From NCBI RefSeq assembly GCF_000282595.1, contig NZ_AKIZ01000038.1, forward strand, positions 1 to 64,000: a stretch of 64,000 nucleotides of DNA. The letters run 5' to 3'. Position 1 is the first letter of the stretch, and the number at the start of each line of letters is the position of its first letter. This document shows, in pieces, positions 1 to 9,326 of this stretch. The DNA comes from Phyllobacterium sp. YR531 (GTDB taxonomy: Bacteria; Pseudomonadota; Alphaproteobacteria; Rhizobiales; Rhizobiaceae). Under the pieces are notes generated by a model that was given only the letters and a program-made list of their open reading frames with translations, was not told the DNA's origin and searched no databases. A program made the translations under genes and the position numbers.

Positions 1-64
1 ATTTCCTGGTCATTTGATATTTGAACAACGGCGTTGCCGTGCCTGAGAGAGATGGAGATTGCTA

Positions 65-1615
65 ATGGTGCTCACCGATGGAGATGATGTTTATACCGGC
101 ACCGCCGGTAATGATCTTGTCTATGCACTCAATGGCAACGACAAAGTTTCCGGAGGGTTGGGCAATGACCAATTTTATGGCGGCGCAGGCAGTGACATTC
201 TGGACGGCGGCGACGGAGATGACCTGATCTACGGCTATGGCAGTAGCGGTACGGATGGCGGCCCGGATGTTCCCGGAAATGACACCCTGCTTGGCGGTCG
301 TGGCGAGGACCAACTCTACAGTGGAATCGGCAATGACTTTCTGGATGGCGGTGCCGATGATGATTATATATCGTCTGGTGACGGCAACGACCGCCTCTTT
401 GGTAGCGACGGTGACGATACACTCAATGGTGGCGCCGGCAATGACATACTGAACGGCGGCACCGGTGAGGACCGAATGACCGGCGGTACCGGCAGCGACA
501 TTTACTACGTCGACAGTGCTGATGACGAAGTCAATGAATTTTCCGGGGGCGGTATTGATCGCGTCATATCTTCAATCTCGTTCAGCTTGACCAGTGACAG
601 TTTTGTGGTCAGTGGCGATGTGGAATACCTAACGCTGTCAGGTTCAGCCAATATTGATGGCCAGGGAAATTCACTCAACAATCTCATCTACGGCAATAAC
701 GGCAATAACGCGCTGCGTGGTTGGGGTGGCCACGACACGATTTATGGTTGGGCAGGTAACGATATTCTCGATGGTGGATTCGGAAAGGATATGCTCGTCG
801 GCGGTGAAGGCAACGATACATATTACGTGGATAGTGCGGGAGATCGCGTAGTTGAAGCGAGGGTAACCGGTATTGATACGGTCATAGCTTCGGTATCGTT
901 TTCGACAGTCGGGCAATATATCGAGAACGTAACGCTGACCGGATCGGCCAATATAAATGCAACAGGCAATTCGCTGGGCAACAAGCTGGTTGGAAACAGC
1001 GGAAATAACAGTCTGGATGGTAAAACAGGCGCGGATAGTATGTCCGGCGGCGCCGGCAGCGACAAGTATTATATCGACAATGCCGGCGACAAGGTAATCG
1101 AAGGAAATGTCGCTGGCACCGATACTGTGTCGAGTTCGGTGTCTTTTGCCACTGGCGGGCAGCACATTGAAAATGTGCTTTTGACCGGCTCTGCAAGCAT
1201 CAATGCAACTGGCAATGCCCTGAACAATTATCTCGTCGGCAATAGCGGCGCCAACATCATCAGTGGCGGTGCTGGCAATGATTTGCTGACAGGTGGGGCA
1301 GGAAGAGACGCCTTTGTTTTCAACACGGCACCGGCCAGCAACAATCGCGATACAATCACCGATTTCAATGTAGTCGCAGACACGATCTGGATGGACAACG
1401 CCATATTCACCAAGCTCGGAGCTACTGGGGCGTTGGCAGCAACGGCTTTCCACATCGGCACAGCAGCAGCGGACGCCAGCGACAGGATTATCTACAATTC
1501 AACAACAGGCGCTCTTATCTATGACAGCAACGGCACAGCCGCTGGTGGAGCCACCCAGTTTGCAACATTGAGCAAAGGCCTCGCGCTAACCAATGCGGAT
1601 TTTCTAGTGATATAA
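65..1615 (+). CDS. RTX-type calcium-binding protein, probably secreted by a type I system
   Basis: About 516 residues rich in Gly, Asp and Asn, with many nonapeptide RTX repeats (GGxGxDxLx, for example GGAGNDILNGG and GGAGNDLLTGG) in blocks near residues 8-60, 90-145, 205-250, 310-330 and 390-410. Between them lies a module seen three times, with a TLSGSANIDGQGNSLNN-like core. These repeats bind Ca2+ and fold into parallel beta-rolls outside the cell. The last 100 residues (DTITDFNVVADTI, then a hydrophobic end) match the usual C-terminal type I secretion signal region. No N-terminal signal peptide or catalytic domain is visible. The start is ATG 65, with GGAG seven bases upstream; an upstream in-frame TTG is less likely. 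No ABC/HlyD/TolC genes lie nearby, so the exporter must be elsewhere. The cargo role is unknown. Confidence 0.85.
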   Translation: MVLTDGDDVYTGTAGNDLVYALNGNDKVSGGLGNDQFYGGAGSDILDGGDGDDLIYGYGSSGTDGGPDVPGNDTLLGGRGEDQLYSGIGNDFLDGGADDDYISSGDGNDRLFGSDGDDTLNGGAGNDILNGGTGEDRMTGGTGSDIYYVDSADDEVNEFSGGGIDRVISSISFSLTSDSFVVSGDVEYLTLSGSANIDGQGNSLNNLIYGNNGNNALRGWGGHDTIYGWAGNDILDGGFGKDMLVGGEGNDTYYVDSAGDRVVEARVTGIDTVIASVSFSTVGQYIENVTLTGSANINATGNSLGNKLVGNSGNNSLDGKTGADSMSGGAGSDKYYIDNAGDKVIEGNVAGTDTVSSSVSFATGGQHIENVLLTGSASINATGNALNNYLVGNSGANIISGGAGNDLLTGGAGRDAFVFNTAPASNNRDTITDFNVVADTIWMDNAIFTKLGATGALAATAFHIGTAAADASDRIIYNSTTGALIYDSNGTAAGGATQFATLSKGLALTNADFLVI

Positions 1616-1841
1616 TATGGAGCATAGTCTTCATGGTAGCCGGGCCATTTGGGTTCGGCTACTTCAGACAAGTCCTATTTTCTATGGATTCAAGTATTCT
1701 CGTCACGTCTTCTTCACCTTGCGAACATATCAATTTTGACAATCGCCTATTATGTTGATATCAACCTATTTTACATGGTCAAGCTACGCTGATGAAATGG
1801 TTTGGCTGACGGCGATCTTTAGGCATGTGAGGAGATGTAAA

Positions 1842-2546
1842 ATGAGCAGTCATGCAACACTGGCACCCGCAAGCGAGTTAGCCCTGAAAAATGGGGCGCA
1901 CTATCCCAACGAGAGCGAAGAGTATCGCAATGCCCGTAATGCCCTGCTTGCGGAAGAGATCGAATTGCGTCGGCACATTGAACGGGTGGCGGAACAACGC
2001 CGGGCATTGCCATTGGGCGGGAGAGTAACGGCTCCCTACAAATTCGAAGGTGAGAATGGACATGGCGATTTTGCCAGCCTGTTCGGCGATAAGCAGACAT
2101 TGATTGTCTACAGCTATATGTTCGGTCCGCAACGTAAACGACCCTGCCCCATGTGCACATCACTGCTGTCCGCTTGGGATGGAGAAGCAAAGGATGTCGA
2201 TCAACGTGCTTCACTTGCCATCGTCGCGCGGTCGCCAATTGATCGTCTGTTGGCATTCAAGGAAGAGCGCAGATGGACTGGCCTGAAGCTCTATACCGAT
2301 CTTACCGGTGAATACAGCAGGGATTATGTAAGCGCTGAGGGTGACGATGATGCCGCCATCAATGTGTTTACCCGGCGCGATGGCGTTATCCACCATTTCT
2401 GGAGCGGCGAGATGGGCGGCAAAACTGCTGATCCCGGACAGGATCCGCGTGGTGCGCCCGATCTCATGCCGCTGTGGAACATTCTGGACATGACGCCGGA
2501 GGGTCGTGGCAGTAACTGGTATCCCAAACTTGATTACGAAAACTAA
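1842..2546 (+). CDS. DUF899 family thioredoxin-like protein
   Basis: 234 residues. The start at ATG 1842 (MSSHATL) follows a strong GAGGAG site; a longer reading frame from 1752 lacks one. The N-terminal third is a charged helix (EEIELRRHIERVAEQRRALP), followed by a thioredoxin-like segment with FASLFGDKQTLIVYSYMFG and a CPMC motif (C-x-x-C) near residue 110, then a C-terminal NILDMTPEGRG stretch typical of DUF899. Family members are cytoplasmic and biochemically uncharacterised; a redox role is inferred from the thioredoxin fold and CxxC. It stands alone, between the RTX gene and a convergent unknown gene, and may be accessory. Confidence 0.85.
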   Translation: MSSHATLAPASELALKNGAHYPNESEEYRNARNALLAEEIELRRHIERVAEQRRALPLGGRVTAPYKFEGENGHGDFASLFGDKQTLIVYSYMFGPQRKRPCPMCTSLLSAWDGEAKDVDQRASLAIVARSPIDRLLAFKEERRWTGLKLYTDLTGEYSRDYVSAEGDDDAAINVFTRRDGVIHHFWSGEMGGKTADPGQDPRGAPDLMPLWNILDMTPEGRGSNWYPKLDYEN

Positions 2547-2705
2547 AAGGGAGCTAAGCCGGCCAGAATTTCCTGTTCAAATAGCGGTTCTGTTTCCGCA
2601 AGAAGGGCTCTCGTGGCTATGAGATGCATTTTCTGTCGTTATTCGGGTTGATTCACAAAAAGGACATCGGCACACTTTCCCAAAAAACGAGGGGGAAGCG
2701 ATGCC

Positions 2706-2783
2706 ATGTCCATGCTAGCGATTTCCATCGCATTCATCGCTGCCACCTGGGCAGCCTGCATCCTGTTTCCGTACGAAGGTTAG
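2706..2783 (+). CDS. possible 25-residue membrane peptide
   Basis: A short frame encoding MSMLAISIAFIAATWAACI followed by LFPYEG and a stop. It would form one transmembrane helix. A GGGGGAAG ribosome-binding site ends seven bases before the ATG. No homologue is recognised, and such short frames can occur by chance, so the support is only the start signal and the coherent hydrophobic profile. Confidence 0.35.
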   Translation: MSMLAISIAFIAATWAACILFPYEG

Positions 2784-2799
2784 TGCGGTAGGATTACGA

Positions 2800-3720
2800 T
2801 CAAGCCGAGCGGATACTCAGATTATACACCAAGTTGGTAACACCTATGCTGGCCAGCGTTGCCGCAAGCCCTTCTGACACGCATATTGCAAAGGCATTAC
2901 AGGTTAGAGCACAGGCTTTTGGACCGAGCCCACCAGCAAATCTGCTGCAATTGAACAGGATGATTGTCAGGGCTGCTTTTCGTCCGAACATCTTCTCCCA
3001 CGCTTCGAGCCGCTTAAAACCTTCGTGGTTTTTGGTGATCATACCGCCCATGAGTAGACCAAGCTCGTATTTGCATATGACAGTCAGGCCAGTGAAATTC
3101 TCAACACCCTTGCTTTCCTTCCAGAATGGGCCTTTGAAAGTGATGATCTCATCGGGCGTATCATGCAGCTTTTCGGCAACATCATCCAATGCCCCTTCGA
3201 TTTGACTCTGGATGTTGTCCTTTAGCGGAACCGGCTTAAACTTGAATTTCGGGCCAAGTTTCTGTGCGATTTCATCCACCTTTCTTACAACCGGCTCAAT
3301 TTTCTTTATTGCGGGTTTTAGAGCAGTGCCAAGTTTTTTTGGCAGATCAATCTCGAATGGCAACCCCATATCTGCACTAACTGTCATCCCTCCGCCAAGC
3401 GTGCCCTTGAGCTTGATAATCTTGCCTTTAGGTCCGTTCTTCAGGGGTACGTCGAGCGTACCAAGTTCAATGCCTATATGCGCACCAAATGTTCCCGCTG
3501 AGATCGAAAAATCATCCATTCCCGATATGATCCATGGCGTCAGGAGTGGACCCAGATGTCTTTGTGCAAAGCTCTGCAGATCGCCATCAAGGCTCTGCTT
3601 TGCATAGGCATCAAGGGCAGCTTTGTCCCTCGCCTGTACATCAGGACGCATGTGATAGGCTTGATCCTGTATGTTTCGCTGAGCATTCTGCGAAAATATG
3701 GCGTCCAACGGATTCTTCAT
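2800..3720 (-). CDS. hypothetical protein of 306 residues, family not recognised
   Basis: The frame starts at ATG 3720 with GGGGAC about six bases upstream. The first 75 residues are polar and helical (QNAQRNIQDQAYHMRPDVQARDKAALDAYAKQ is split by charged groups). Residues 75-125 are Gly-rich and beta-like (SAGTFGAHIGIELG, KLKGTLGGGMTVSA), then a Lys/Pro-rich linker (residues 125-185), and a C-terminal third with a Cys-containing hydrophobic region (TIILFNCSRFAGG, ACALTCNAFAICVSEG) that could insert in a membrane. No signal peptide, no catalytic motif and no known domain is visible. It is a single gene convergent with the preceding small frames. An exported or membrane-acting protein is possible but unproven. 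Confidence 0.6.
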   Translation of the reverse strand: MKNPLDAIFSQNAQRNIQDQAYHMRPDVQARDKAALDAYAKQSLDGDLQSFAQRHLGPLLTPWIISGMDDFSISAGTFGAHIGIELGTLDVPLKNGPKGKIIKLKGTLGGGMTVSADMGLPFEIDLPKKLGTALKPAIKKIEPVVRKVDEIAQKLGPKFKFKPVPLKDNIQSQIEGALDDVAEKLHDTPDEIITFKGPFWKESKGVENFTGLTVICKYELGLLMGGMITKNHEGFKRLEAWEKMFGRKAALTIILFNCSRFAGGLGPKACALTCNAFAICVSEGLAATLASIGVTNLVYNLSIRSA

Positions 3721-3909
3721 TTAAGTCCCCAAGCATTGCAATTCAGAAATGAACAGGGTTGCAAATATACCAAGCCAAGCAACAGCTTATAAGATAGTCC
3801 ATGTTTGCTACCGGGCTTGTCGTCCTTCTCAACTGCCAATCGATTTTGCTGGGGAACATTCGTCAGACCAGACCGTTATAGGTCGTGTGTTAAACAGGAG
3901 CATTTGACT

Positions 3910-4161
3910 ATGGCAATATTTTCCAAGAACGCAGACGACATCCAGGGTGACGTAGAGGCGCAGATTGCAGCACTACGCAAGGAAATTTCGAAGATTTCCG
4001 CAAGTCTGTCGGATTTGGGCTCAGAGCGGTTTGATGAAGTCAAGCGTGTCGCAACCAAGCAGGCCCGCTATGCCGCTGATACGGCGAAGGAAAATCCGGT
4101 TGCCACGCTCGCAATAGTTGCTGGGGCTGCTCTTTTGATTGGCCTGTTTTCCCGCCGGTAA
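3910..4161 (+). CDS. small DUF883/ElaB-like membrane-anchored protein
   Basis: 83 residues from ATG 3910, preceded by AACAGGAG at good spacing; the longer frame from 3805 has no such support. Residues 10-55 form a long amphipathic helix (IQGDVEAQIAALRKEISKI) and residues 62-80 a hydrophobic helix ending in SRR, so the protein is probably tail-anchored in the inner membrane. This layout is that of ElaB/YqjD-like proteins, some of which bind ribosomes at the membrane in stationary phase in E. coli; that role is not shown here. The next gene encodes a similar protein 17 bases downstream, so the two form an operon. Confidence 0.7.
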   Translation: MAIFSKNADDIQGDVEAQIAALRKEISKISASLSDLGSERFDEVKRVATKQARYAADTAKENPVATLAIVAGAALLIGLFSRR

Positions 4162-4178
4162 TCTGAAGGACGAGCATC

Positions 4179-4496
4179 ATGGACGATATAGCCGATACAA
4201 TTCAAAGCGAAGCCGATAAGGCACGCCTGAAAAGCGAGATCGCCCAATTGAAGCGCGATCTGGCGGCAATTACAAAAACACTTGCCGACAAGGGCAGCAG
4301 AGTTTTCGACGATCTGACTGAAGATGAAGACGTAAATTATTCCACTGCGCGCACAATTGGACGCCGTGGAGCCAGAGCCGCCAGCGCGATTGGGCATCAG
4401 GCAAAGCGGGTTGGAGATATTCCAACGCAAAACTCGATTTCCACATTGGTCATGATCGCTGGACTTGGTGTTATTATTGGAATGCTGGCGCGTTGA
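4179..4496 (+). CDS. second DUF883/ElaB-like membrane-anchored protein
   Basis: 105 residues with the same plan as its upstream neighbour: an N-terminal coiled helix (EADKARLKSEIAQLKRDLAAI), a charged middle, and a C-terminal hydrophobic helix (ISTLVMIAGLGVIIGMLAR). The start ATG follows AAGGACGAG. The middle section (residues 35-80) is longer and more basic than in the first protein. The pair could be a duplication that diverged, or partners in one complex. A hairpin with a T-run lies about 95 bases downstream. Confidence 0.7.
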   Translation: MDDIADTIQSEADKARLKSEIAQLKRDLAAITKTLADKGSRVFDDLTEDEDVNYSTARTIGRRGARAASAIGHQAKRVGDIPTQNSISTLVMIAGLGVIIGMLAR

Positions 4497-4590
4497 AAAT
4501 AATTTCGCCTTTGCTGGAACCATTATCTCTCCAGCGCATTTTATAAGCATACTGGCCCCCCACCAGTACGGCTGTCACCCCACAGCCACA

Positions 4591-4616
4591 AAACCCGGCC
4601 TCAGTGCCGGGTTTTT
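4591..4616 (+). terminator. Rho-independent terminator after the small-protein operon
   Basis: Nine-base-pair stem AAACCCGGC/GCCGGGTTT with a six-base loop, followed by a T-run on the plus strand. On the minus strand there is no U-run, so it serves the plus-strand operon. Confidence 0.8.
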
Positions 4617-4647
4617 CTTTGGCTTGAAACATCTCAAATTTTGAGGG

Positions 4648-5205
4648 TTAGCGCACTTGATCCAGGAGTCGTTTGCACTCGAGCAGGTCGAACAATGTTT
4701 CCTGCAGTAATGAGCGGTTGTCTTTGGACAGGCGCTTGCCATCAGCAGCGACTGGGCCTTCATCATCACCCTTGATCAGCCCGAAGAGACGCCGACCATG
4801 TGGTGCCGCCTTGGGTGCTCCCATAATTGCGGCTTCCTCGTCAGCGTCGGCCCTGCTCTGCTCTGCCGCCAAAGCTTCTTCTTGGCGTGCATGGGCCTGT
4901 TTCTGCTGGCTGATGGTTTCGGCTGCAGCAATATCGCCGCTGCCAAGCGCTATAATGAACTGCGTGCCGTTCTCGCGCAAAAGACGCTGGACACCCTTTA
5001 TGGTGTAGCCTTGGTCATAAAGGAGATGGCGGATGCCTTTGAGCAAATCGACATCAAGAGGGCGGTAATAACGCCGTCCGCCGCCACGTTTCATCGGTTT
5101 GATATGCGTGAACCGGGTTTCCCAAAATCTCAGGACGTGCTGCGGCAAATCCAGATCTTCGGCAACTTCGCTGATGGTTCTAAATGCGTCGGGACTCTTG
5201 TCCAT
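4648..5205 (-). CDS. MerR family transcriptional regulator
   Basis: 185 residues. The N-terminal winged helix-turn-helix ([22 protein letters not shown], residues 8-30, then [14 protein letters not shown]) is clearly MerR-type. It lacks the C-terminal cysteines of metal sensors; instead there is a Glu/Ala-rich helix (residues 88-130) and a charged tail. This gene next to ihfA is a very common alphaproteobacterial arrangement. Its target is not known from the sequence. It lies downstream of ihfA on the same strand with a gap of 170 bases and may share transcripts with fabH-ihfA. Confidence 0.9.
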   Translation of the reverse strand: MDKSPDAFRTISEVAEDLDLPQHVLRFWETRFTHIKPMKRGGGRRYYRPLDVDLLKGIRHLLYDQGYTIKGVQRLLRENGTQFIIALGSGDIAAAETISQQKQAHARQEEALAAEQSRADADEEAAIMGAPKAAPHGRRLFGLIKGDDEGPVAADGKRLSKDNRSLLQETLFDLLECKRLLDQVR

Positions 5206-5375
5206 GATTTCACCCTTGAGCCAAAGCGTTACTGCGTCCTTTATGCGCTATGCGCACGGCGCAGTAAGGAGAAATTCTGATTCGACGTGTATTTCAGCGG
5301 TTTATCAGTAATTTTTCAAGCTTGATGCGAGACTACCCCCAGCAATCTCGCTCAAAGCTCAGGTGACGCTACCCG

Positions 5376-5696
5376 TCAGGCTGATTTTTTCTTCCGGGTT
5401 TGATGCGAACGTAAGATGCGCTGTTTAAGCACATTTGACGCTTTAAACGTCATGACGCGCCGCGGCAGGATCGGTACTTCCTCGCCTGTTTTCGGGTTGC
5501 GCCCAATGCGTTCATTCTTGTCCCGGACCTGAAATGTCGCAAAAGACGACAATTTGACGGTCTCCCCGCGGACGATTGCATCACAGACCTCATCAAGAAT
5601 GGTCTCGACAAGTGACGCTGACTCCGTGCGTGAAAGCCCTACCTTGCGATAGACTGCTTCAGCCAGATCAGCGCGCGTAATGGTTTTACCCCCCAT
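5376..5696 (-). CDS. ihfA: integration host factor subunit alpha
   Basis: 106 residues of the HU/IHF fold: dimerisation helices ([20 protein letters not shown]), and the DNA-inserting beta-ribbon arm with [11 protein letters not shown] around residues 63-73. The protein bends DNA as a heterodimer with IhfB and shapes nucleoid structure, replication and promoter geometry. IhfA is favoured over IhfB and HU by the opening [15 protein letters not shown] pattern and by the merR neighbour. The short Lys-rich tail (TRKKKSA) is usual in Rhizobiales. Confidence 0.95.
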   Translation of the reverse strand: MGGKTITRADLAEAVYRKVGLSRTESASLVETILDEVCDAIVRGETVKLSSFATFQVRDKNERIGRNPKTGEEVPILPRRVMTFKASNVLKQRILRSHQTRKKKSA

Positions 5697-5819
5697 ACGA
5701 TCTCAAAGCTCTCGTTTGTTGCAAAACTATCGGTGACAGCGGAAGTTATAGGATGAAAACTGATCGGGCAAGCAGGATGGGAAACTTCGTTACCTAATCT
5801 GCCGACCCAACCGGGTTAG

Positions 5820-6791
5820 TTACCACCGTAGCAGAACTGCACCCCACGTAAAGCCCCCGCCCATGGCTTCCAGCAGCACCAGATCGCCCTGCTTGATGCG
5901 CCCGTCACCAACGGCCGTCGCAAGAGCTAAGGGTACTGAAGCTGCTGATGTATTTCCATGCTGGTCAACTGTAATGACGACCTTTTCCTCGGCCAGATTC
6001 AGCTTCTTGGCTGAGGCATCTATGATTCGCTTGTTGGCTTGATGCGGCACGAACCAATCGACATCTTCAGCGGTAATTCCAGCCTCGGAAAACGATGCCT
6101 CAATGACATCCGTGATCATTCCGACGGCATGTTTGAAGACCTCACGGCCCTCCATGCGCAGATGTCCAACGGTCTGCGTCGATGACGGTCCGCCATCCAC
6201 ATAAAGCTTCTGCTTGTGTGAACCGTCGGAACGAAGATTGGCTGTGAGAATGCCGCGATCCGACGTCAAACCGCGCCCTTCGCTCGCTTCAAGGATGAGG
6301 GCGCCAGCTCCATCGCCAAACAGAACGCAAGTCGTGCGGTCATTCCAATCGAGAATACGCGAAAATGTCTCCGCGCCGATGACAAGAACACGCTTGGCCA
6401 TGCCGCCGCGAATATAAAGGTCAGCGGTGGTAACCGCATAGACGAAGCCGGAACACACAGCCTGCATGTCAAAGGCAAAGCCATGAGTCATGCCAAGGCG
6501 AGCCTGAATGTCCACTGCGGATGCAGGGAACGTATTGTCGGGCGTTGATGTGGCAAGAATGATCAGATCAATGTCGTCCGGTGTCATGCCCGCATTGTCG
6601 AGCGCCGCACGGGCTGCCGCCTCGCCGAGCGATGCAGTTGTCTCACCCTCGCCCGCAATATAGCGCTGGCGGATGCCCGTGCGCTGAACGATCCATTCGT
6701 CCGTGGTCTCAACCACACCCTCAAGATCGGCATTTTTGACGAGACGAGCCGGTTTGGCCGCCCCTATCCCTTTAACAACGGATCTAATCAT
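5820..6791 (-). CDS. fabH: beta-ketoacyl-ACP synthase III
   Basis: 323 residues, normal for FabH. It starts fatty-acid synthesis by condensing an acyl-CoA primer with malonyl-ACP. Visible active-site residues are Cys113 (QAVCSGF), the His in [11 protein letters not shown] near residue 250 and the Asn in HGNTSAAS near residue 280. The start ATG overlaps the plsX stop codon by four bases (ATGA), so translation is likely coupled to plsX. The upstream plsX and downstream ihfA complete a conserved lipid-synthesis cluster. Confidence 0.97.
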   Translation of the reverse strand: MIRSVVKGIGAAKPARLVKNADLEGVVETTDEWIVQRTGIRQRYIAGEGETTASLGEAAARAALDNAGMTPDDIDLIILATSTPDNTFPASAVDIQARLGMTHGFAFDMQAVCSGFVYAVTTADLYIRGGMAKRVLVIGAETFSRILDWNDRTTCVLFGDGAGALILEASEGRGLTSDRGILTANLRSDGSHKQKLYVDGGPSSTQTVGHLRMEGREVFKHAVGMITDVIEASFSEAGITAEDVDWFVPHQANKRIIDASAKKLNLAEEKVVITVDQHGNTSAASVPLALATAVGDGRIKQGDLVLLEAMGGGFTWGAVLLRW

Positions 6792-7876
6792 TTATCTGCC
6801 TGTTGTTCTATTTCGACGTCAGCCTCCGGTTCAGCTTCGCCTTTGAAAGCAATGCCGACGGGGCTCTTGTGGAAATGGCTGAGATCGGCTGCGATCTTGT
6901 CGAGCAATCCGTTCTTGGCCATATCATAACCTACATCAATGGCCGCAGCAAAGCCGAGTGCATCGGTGCCACCATGACTCTTGATAACAATTCCGTTCAA
7001 CCCGAGGAACACGCCGCCATTGGTCTTGCGAGGGTCGAGCTTCTCCCGCAGGCGATCGAAAGCGCCCTTGGCAAAAATATATCCTATCTTCGCCATCAGA
7101 GTACGGCTCATGGCCTCGCGAAGATACTGGGCAAACTGTTTTGCAGTTCCCTCTGCTGCCTTTAGCGCAATATTGCCGGTAAAACCTTCGGTCACAACCA
7201 CATCAACCGTGCCTTTACCGATATCGTCACCTTCGACAAATCCGTAATATTCAAGGCTTGGCAACGGAATTTCACGAAGAATGCGTGCCGCATCCTTAAC
7301 GTCGTCCTGACCTTTGATTTCCTCGACACCCACATTCAAAAGACCGATCGTCGGGCGTTTGATTTCGAAGAGTGCACGCGCCATGGCAGACCCCATGACC
7401 GCATAATCAACGAGTTGCTGGGCATCTGCACCAATGGTCGCGCCAATATCGAGAACAATGCTTTCACCGCGCAGTGTCGGCCATATACCTGCTATTGCAG
7501 GTCGCTCGACGCTTGCCATGGTGCGAAGGCAGAATTTTGACATGGCCATCAGCGCGCCGGTATTGCCCGCTGAGACGCAGGCATCGGCCTCACCGGTTTT
7601 CACCGCCTCGATCGAACGCCACATGGATGATTTCCAACGGCCATTACGCAGCGCCTGACTCGGCTTCTCATCCATTCGCACAGACACGTCACAGTGGTGA
7701 AACGTGGACGCCTTGGACAATGCCTGATGCTTTGCCAAGAGCGGCTGAACTTCTTCTTCACGCCCGAAAATCACAAAATGGATATCGGGATGGCGCTCCA
7801 GCGCCGTCGCCATGCCGGGAACTACGATCTCAGGACCGAAATCGCCGCCCATGGCGTCAATCGAAATTCTAATCAC
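6788..7876 (-). CDS. plsX: phosphate acyltransferase PlsX
   Basis: 362 residues starting from GTG ([16 protein letters not shown]). PlsX converts acyl-ACP to acyl-phosphate, the donor for PlsY in phosphatidic acid synthesis, and acts at the inner face of the membrane. Conserved stretches include [10 protein letters not shown] and [18 protein letters not shown]. The protein ends in an acidic tail ([14 protein letters not shown]). It is translationally coupled to fabH. The 200-base gap to the upstream DUF177 gene contains no rpmF, as expected in alphaproteobacteria. Confidence 0.97.
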   Translation of the reverse strand: MIRISIDAMGGDFGPEIVVPGMATALERHPDIHFVIFGREEEVQPLLAKHQALSKASTFHHCDVSVRMDEKPSQALRNGRWKSSMWRSIEAVKTGEADACVSAGNTGALMAMSKFCLRTMASVERPAIAGIWPTLRGESIVLDIGATIGADAQQLVDYAVMGSAMARALFEIKRPTIGLLNVGVEEIKGQDDVKDAARILREIPLPSLEYYGFVEGDDIGKGTVDVVVTEGFTGNIALKAAEGTAKQFAQYLREAMSRTLMAKIGYIFAKGAFDRLREKLDPRKTNGGVFLGLNGIVIKSHGGTDALGFAAAIDVGYDMAKNGLLDKIAADLSHFHKSPVGIAFKGEAEPEADVEIEQQADK

Positions 7877-8076
7877 TCTTGATTGTCCTGTCCTGTTCAG
7901 TTCTTAGGTTTTGAAAAGACTCGGCGAAAATAGCCATTTTGCTCGTGCGCACAACCGGATTCTGCCAGCCAATGGCTTGCTGAACTAAATAATCGCCCAA
8001 TACTCCCCCCATACCGGCTCCAAATTTTCTCATTCCGGCCAGTAATCTGCTACTTATTAGCATCAAGCACTACCAA

Positions 8077-8643
8077 TCAAGTCTTCTGTTTCCAGTCCTT
8101 CAAACCCGCAAATGGATTGACCGGCTTTTCATCCGGCCCTTCGGTCCCGAACGTTGCCTCAACCGGCGCAGCCGCTTCAGCCTCTGGCTTACGGGGATAG
8201 GGATCTATTGCCAGCTCAAAAAACTCTTCCGCGATGGCACCTGCATCCAGGCTATCGCCAGAAAATGTCTCCGGTATGTCCGGACCGTCAGCGCTGATGA
8301 TAAGTTCACCGTTCTCATCCAGCGGCAAGCGGGCCAGCCGGGAATCCTGTGGCACAAAAAGGCTATCGATTTCAGCGTCGATTTTTGCGTCGATAGGCTC
8401 GAGTGTGACAACACAAGACTGAACGATATCGGCCTTGACGGTGCCGCGAACCCGGACACCATCCTTTTTCCAAGGAACAATCTGCAAATCTGCCCTGAAG
8501 GATTTTACATCTTCAAGTTCATGAAAATCCCGCAAGGCATCGCGTTCTTTGGCATCGGCCTCGATTTTTATGGTCAATCCCTTTTGCGGCAATCGCTTTA
8601 CCTGCACAGGAAAACTCAAAGCCCCGTCCATTTTCCTAACCAT
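8077..8643 (-). CDS. YceD family (DUF177) protein
   Basis: 188 residues with the DUF177 core: a central VQSCVVTLEPIDAKID segment (near residue 90) and acidic strands (DSLFVPQ, ADGPDIPETF). In many bacteria this gene precedes rpmF/plsX and its product is linked to 23S rRNA or ribosome assembly; no enzyme activity is established. Here it sits between a bc1 chaperone gene (11-base gap) and plsX. It starts at ATG 8643. Confidence 0.88.
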   Translation of the reverse strand: MVRKMDGALSFPVQVKRLPQKGLTIKIEADAKERDALRDFHELEDVKSFRADLQIVPWKKDGVRVRGTVKADIVQSCVVTLEPIDAKIDAEIDSLFVPQDSRLARLPLDENGELIISADGPDIPETFSGDSLDAGAIAEEFFELAIDPYPRKPEAEAAAPVEATFGTEGPDEKPVNPFAGLKDWKQKT

Positions 8644-8653
8644 CGAGTTCTCC

Positions 8654-9214
8654 TTAAGCCTGCTGCCCGGAAAGGGTCACAGCGGCATCAGGAAATACCA
8701 CTGTTCCGCTTGCCAGAACATCATCGGGCTGCGTCTCCAGCAACAGGACTACCTGTTCCACATATTTTGCCAGCGTTGCACTTCCTGTCCAGCCAGCATT
8801 ATCGGGACATATATTTCGTGCCAATGCAGTTGCCAACTCGCTCTGGTCGTTATTTTCAAGCGCCTTGTCGTAGGATTCGATACGGCCATAAAACATTCTT
8901 GCAAGCTTCTTCATACGCTTTGGCACACCGGAATCACCAATCCCCAGTTCCCGCAAGGAATGATCGACATCGCGGAAGAACTCATCTGTTACCTCCTGCC
9001 CGATTGATTTGAGAGCATCACCCCTGCCTTTGATACGCCGGATAAACAGAAAAACATGCAAAGAAAGCATTTCATAGCGACCAAGGGGTGAATCGGGCAC
9101 ATCCAGGTCAGAATAAAAATATGGCTGCCGCGCCGCTGCCACGATTGTTTCGTAGATGGCGATTGTTATCGCCTCATTTGCCTTGGCCTTGCGGCTGAAC
9201 AGACTGAGAATCAT
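8654..9214 (-). CDS. ubiquinol-cytochrome c chaperone family protein
   Basis: 186 residues matching the CBP3/UQCC1 type: a helical protein with IAIYETIVAAARQPYFY (residues 18-34), then MLSLHVFLFIRRIKG and FFRDVDHSLRELGIGD. In mitochondria these chaperones help cytochrome b synthesis and bc1 complex assembly, and the bacterial homologues are presumed to act likewise in the cytoplasm. It is first in the minus-strand run DUF177-plsX-fabH and diverges from bamE, the 110 bases between them probably holding both promoters. Confidence 0.9.
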   Translation of the reverse strand: MILSLFSRKAKANEAITIAIYETIVAAARQPYFYSDLDVPDSPLGRYEMLSLHVFLFIRRIKGRGDALKSIGQEVTDEFFRDVDHSLRELGIGDSGVPKRMKKLARMFYGRIESYDKALENNDQSELATALARNICPDNAGWTGSATLAKYVEQVVLLLETQPDDVLASGTVVFPDAAVTLSGQQA

Positions 9215-9326
9215 TGATTAAGCTTTCACTTGAACCGGGGACGCAGCATGAGTCGCATGTTGCATCGGACTTCAAGGTGGTTTACCGAAGTTCTGCGGGC
9301 AGCGAAAGACTTGCGCCCACTTTGAA

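Noticed and set aside
671-1453. 260-residue frame on the minus strand across the RTX gene
   Set aside because: It mirrors the repeats of the RTX gene and has no start signal or protein-like pattern.
65-1615. CRISPR array or DNA satellite in the repeat-rich region
   Set aside because: The repeats are coding RTX units that vary at third codon positions, with no constant spacers.
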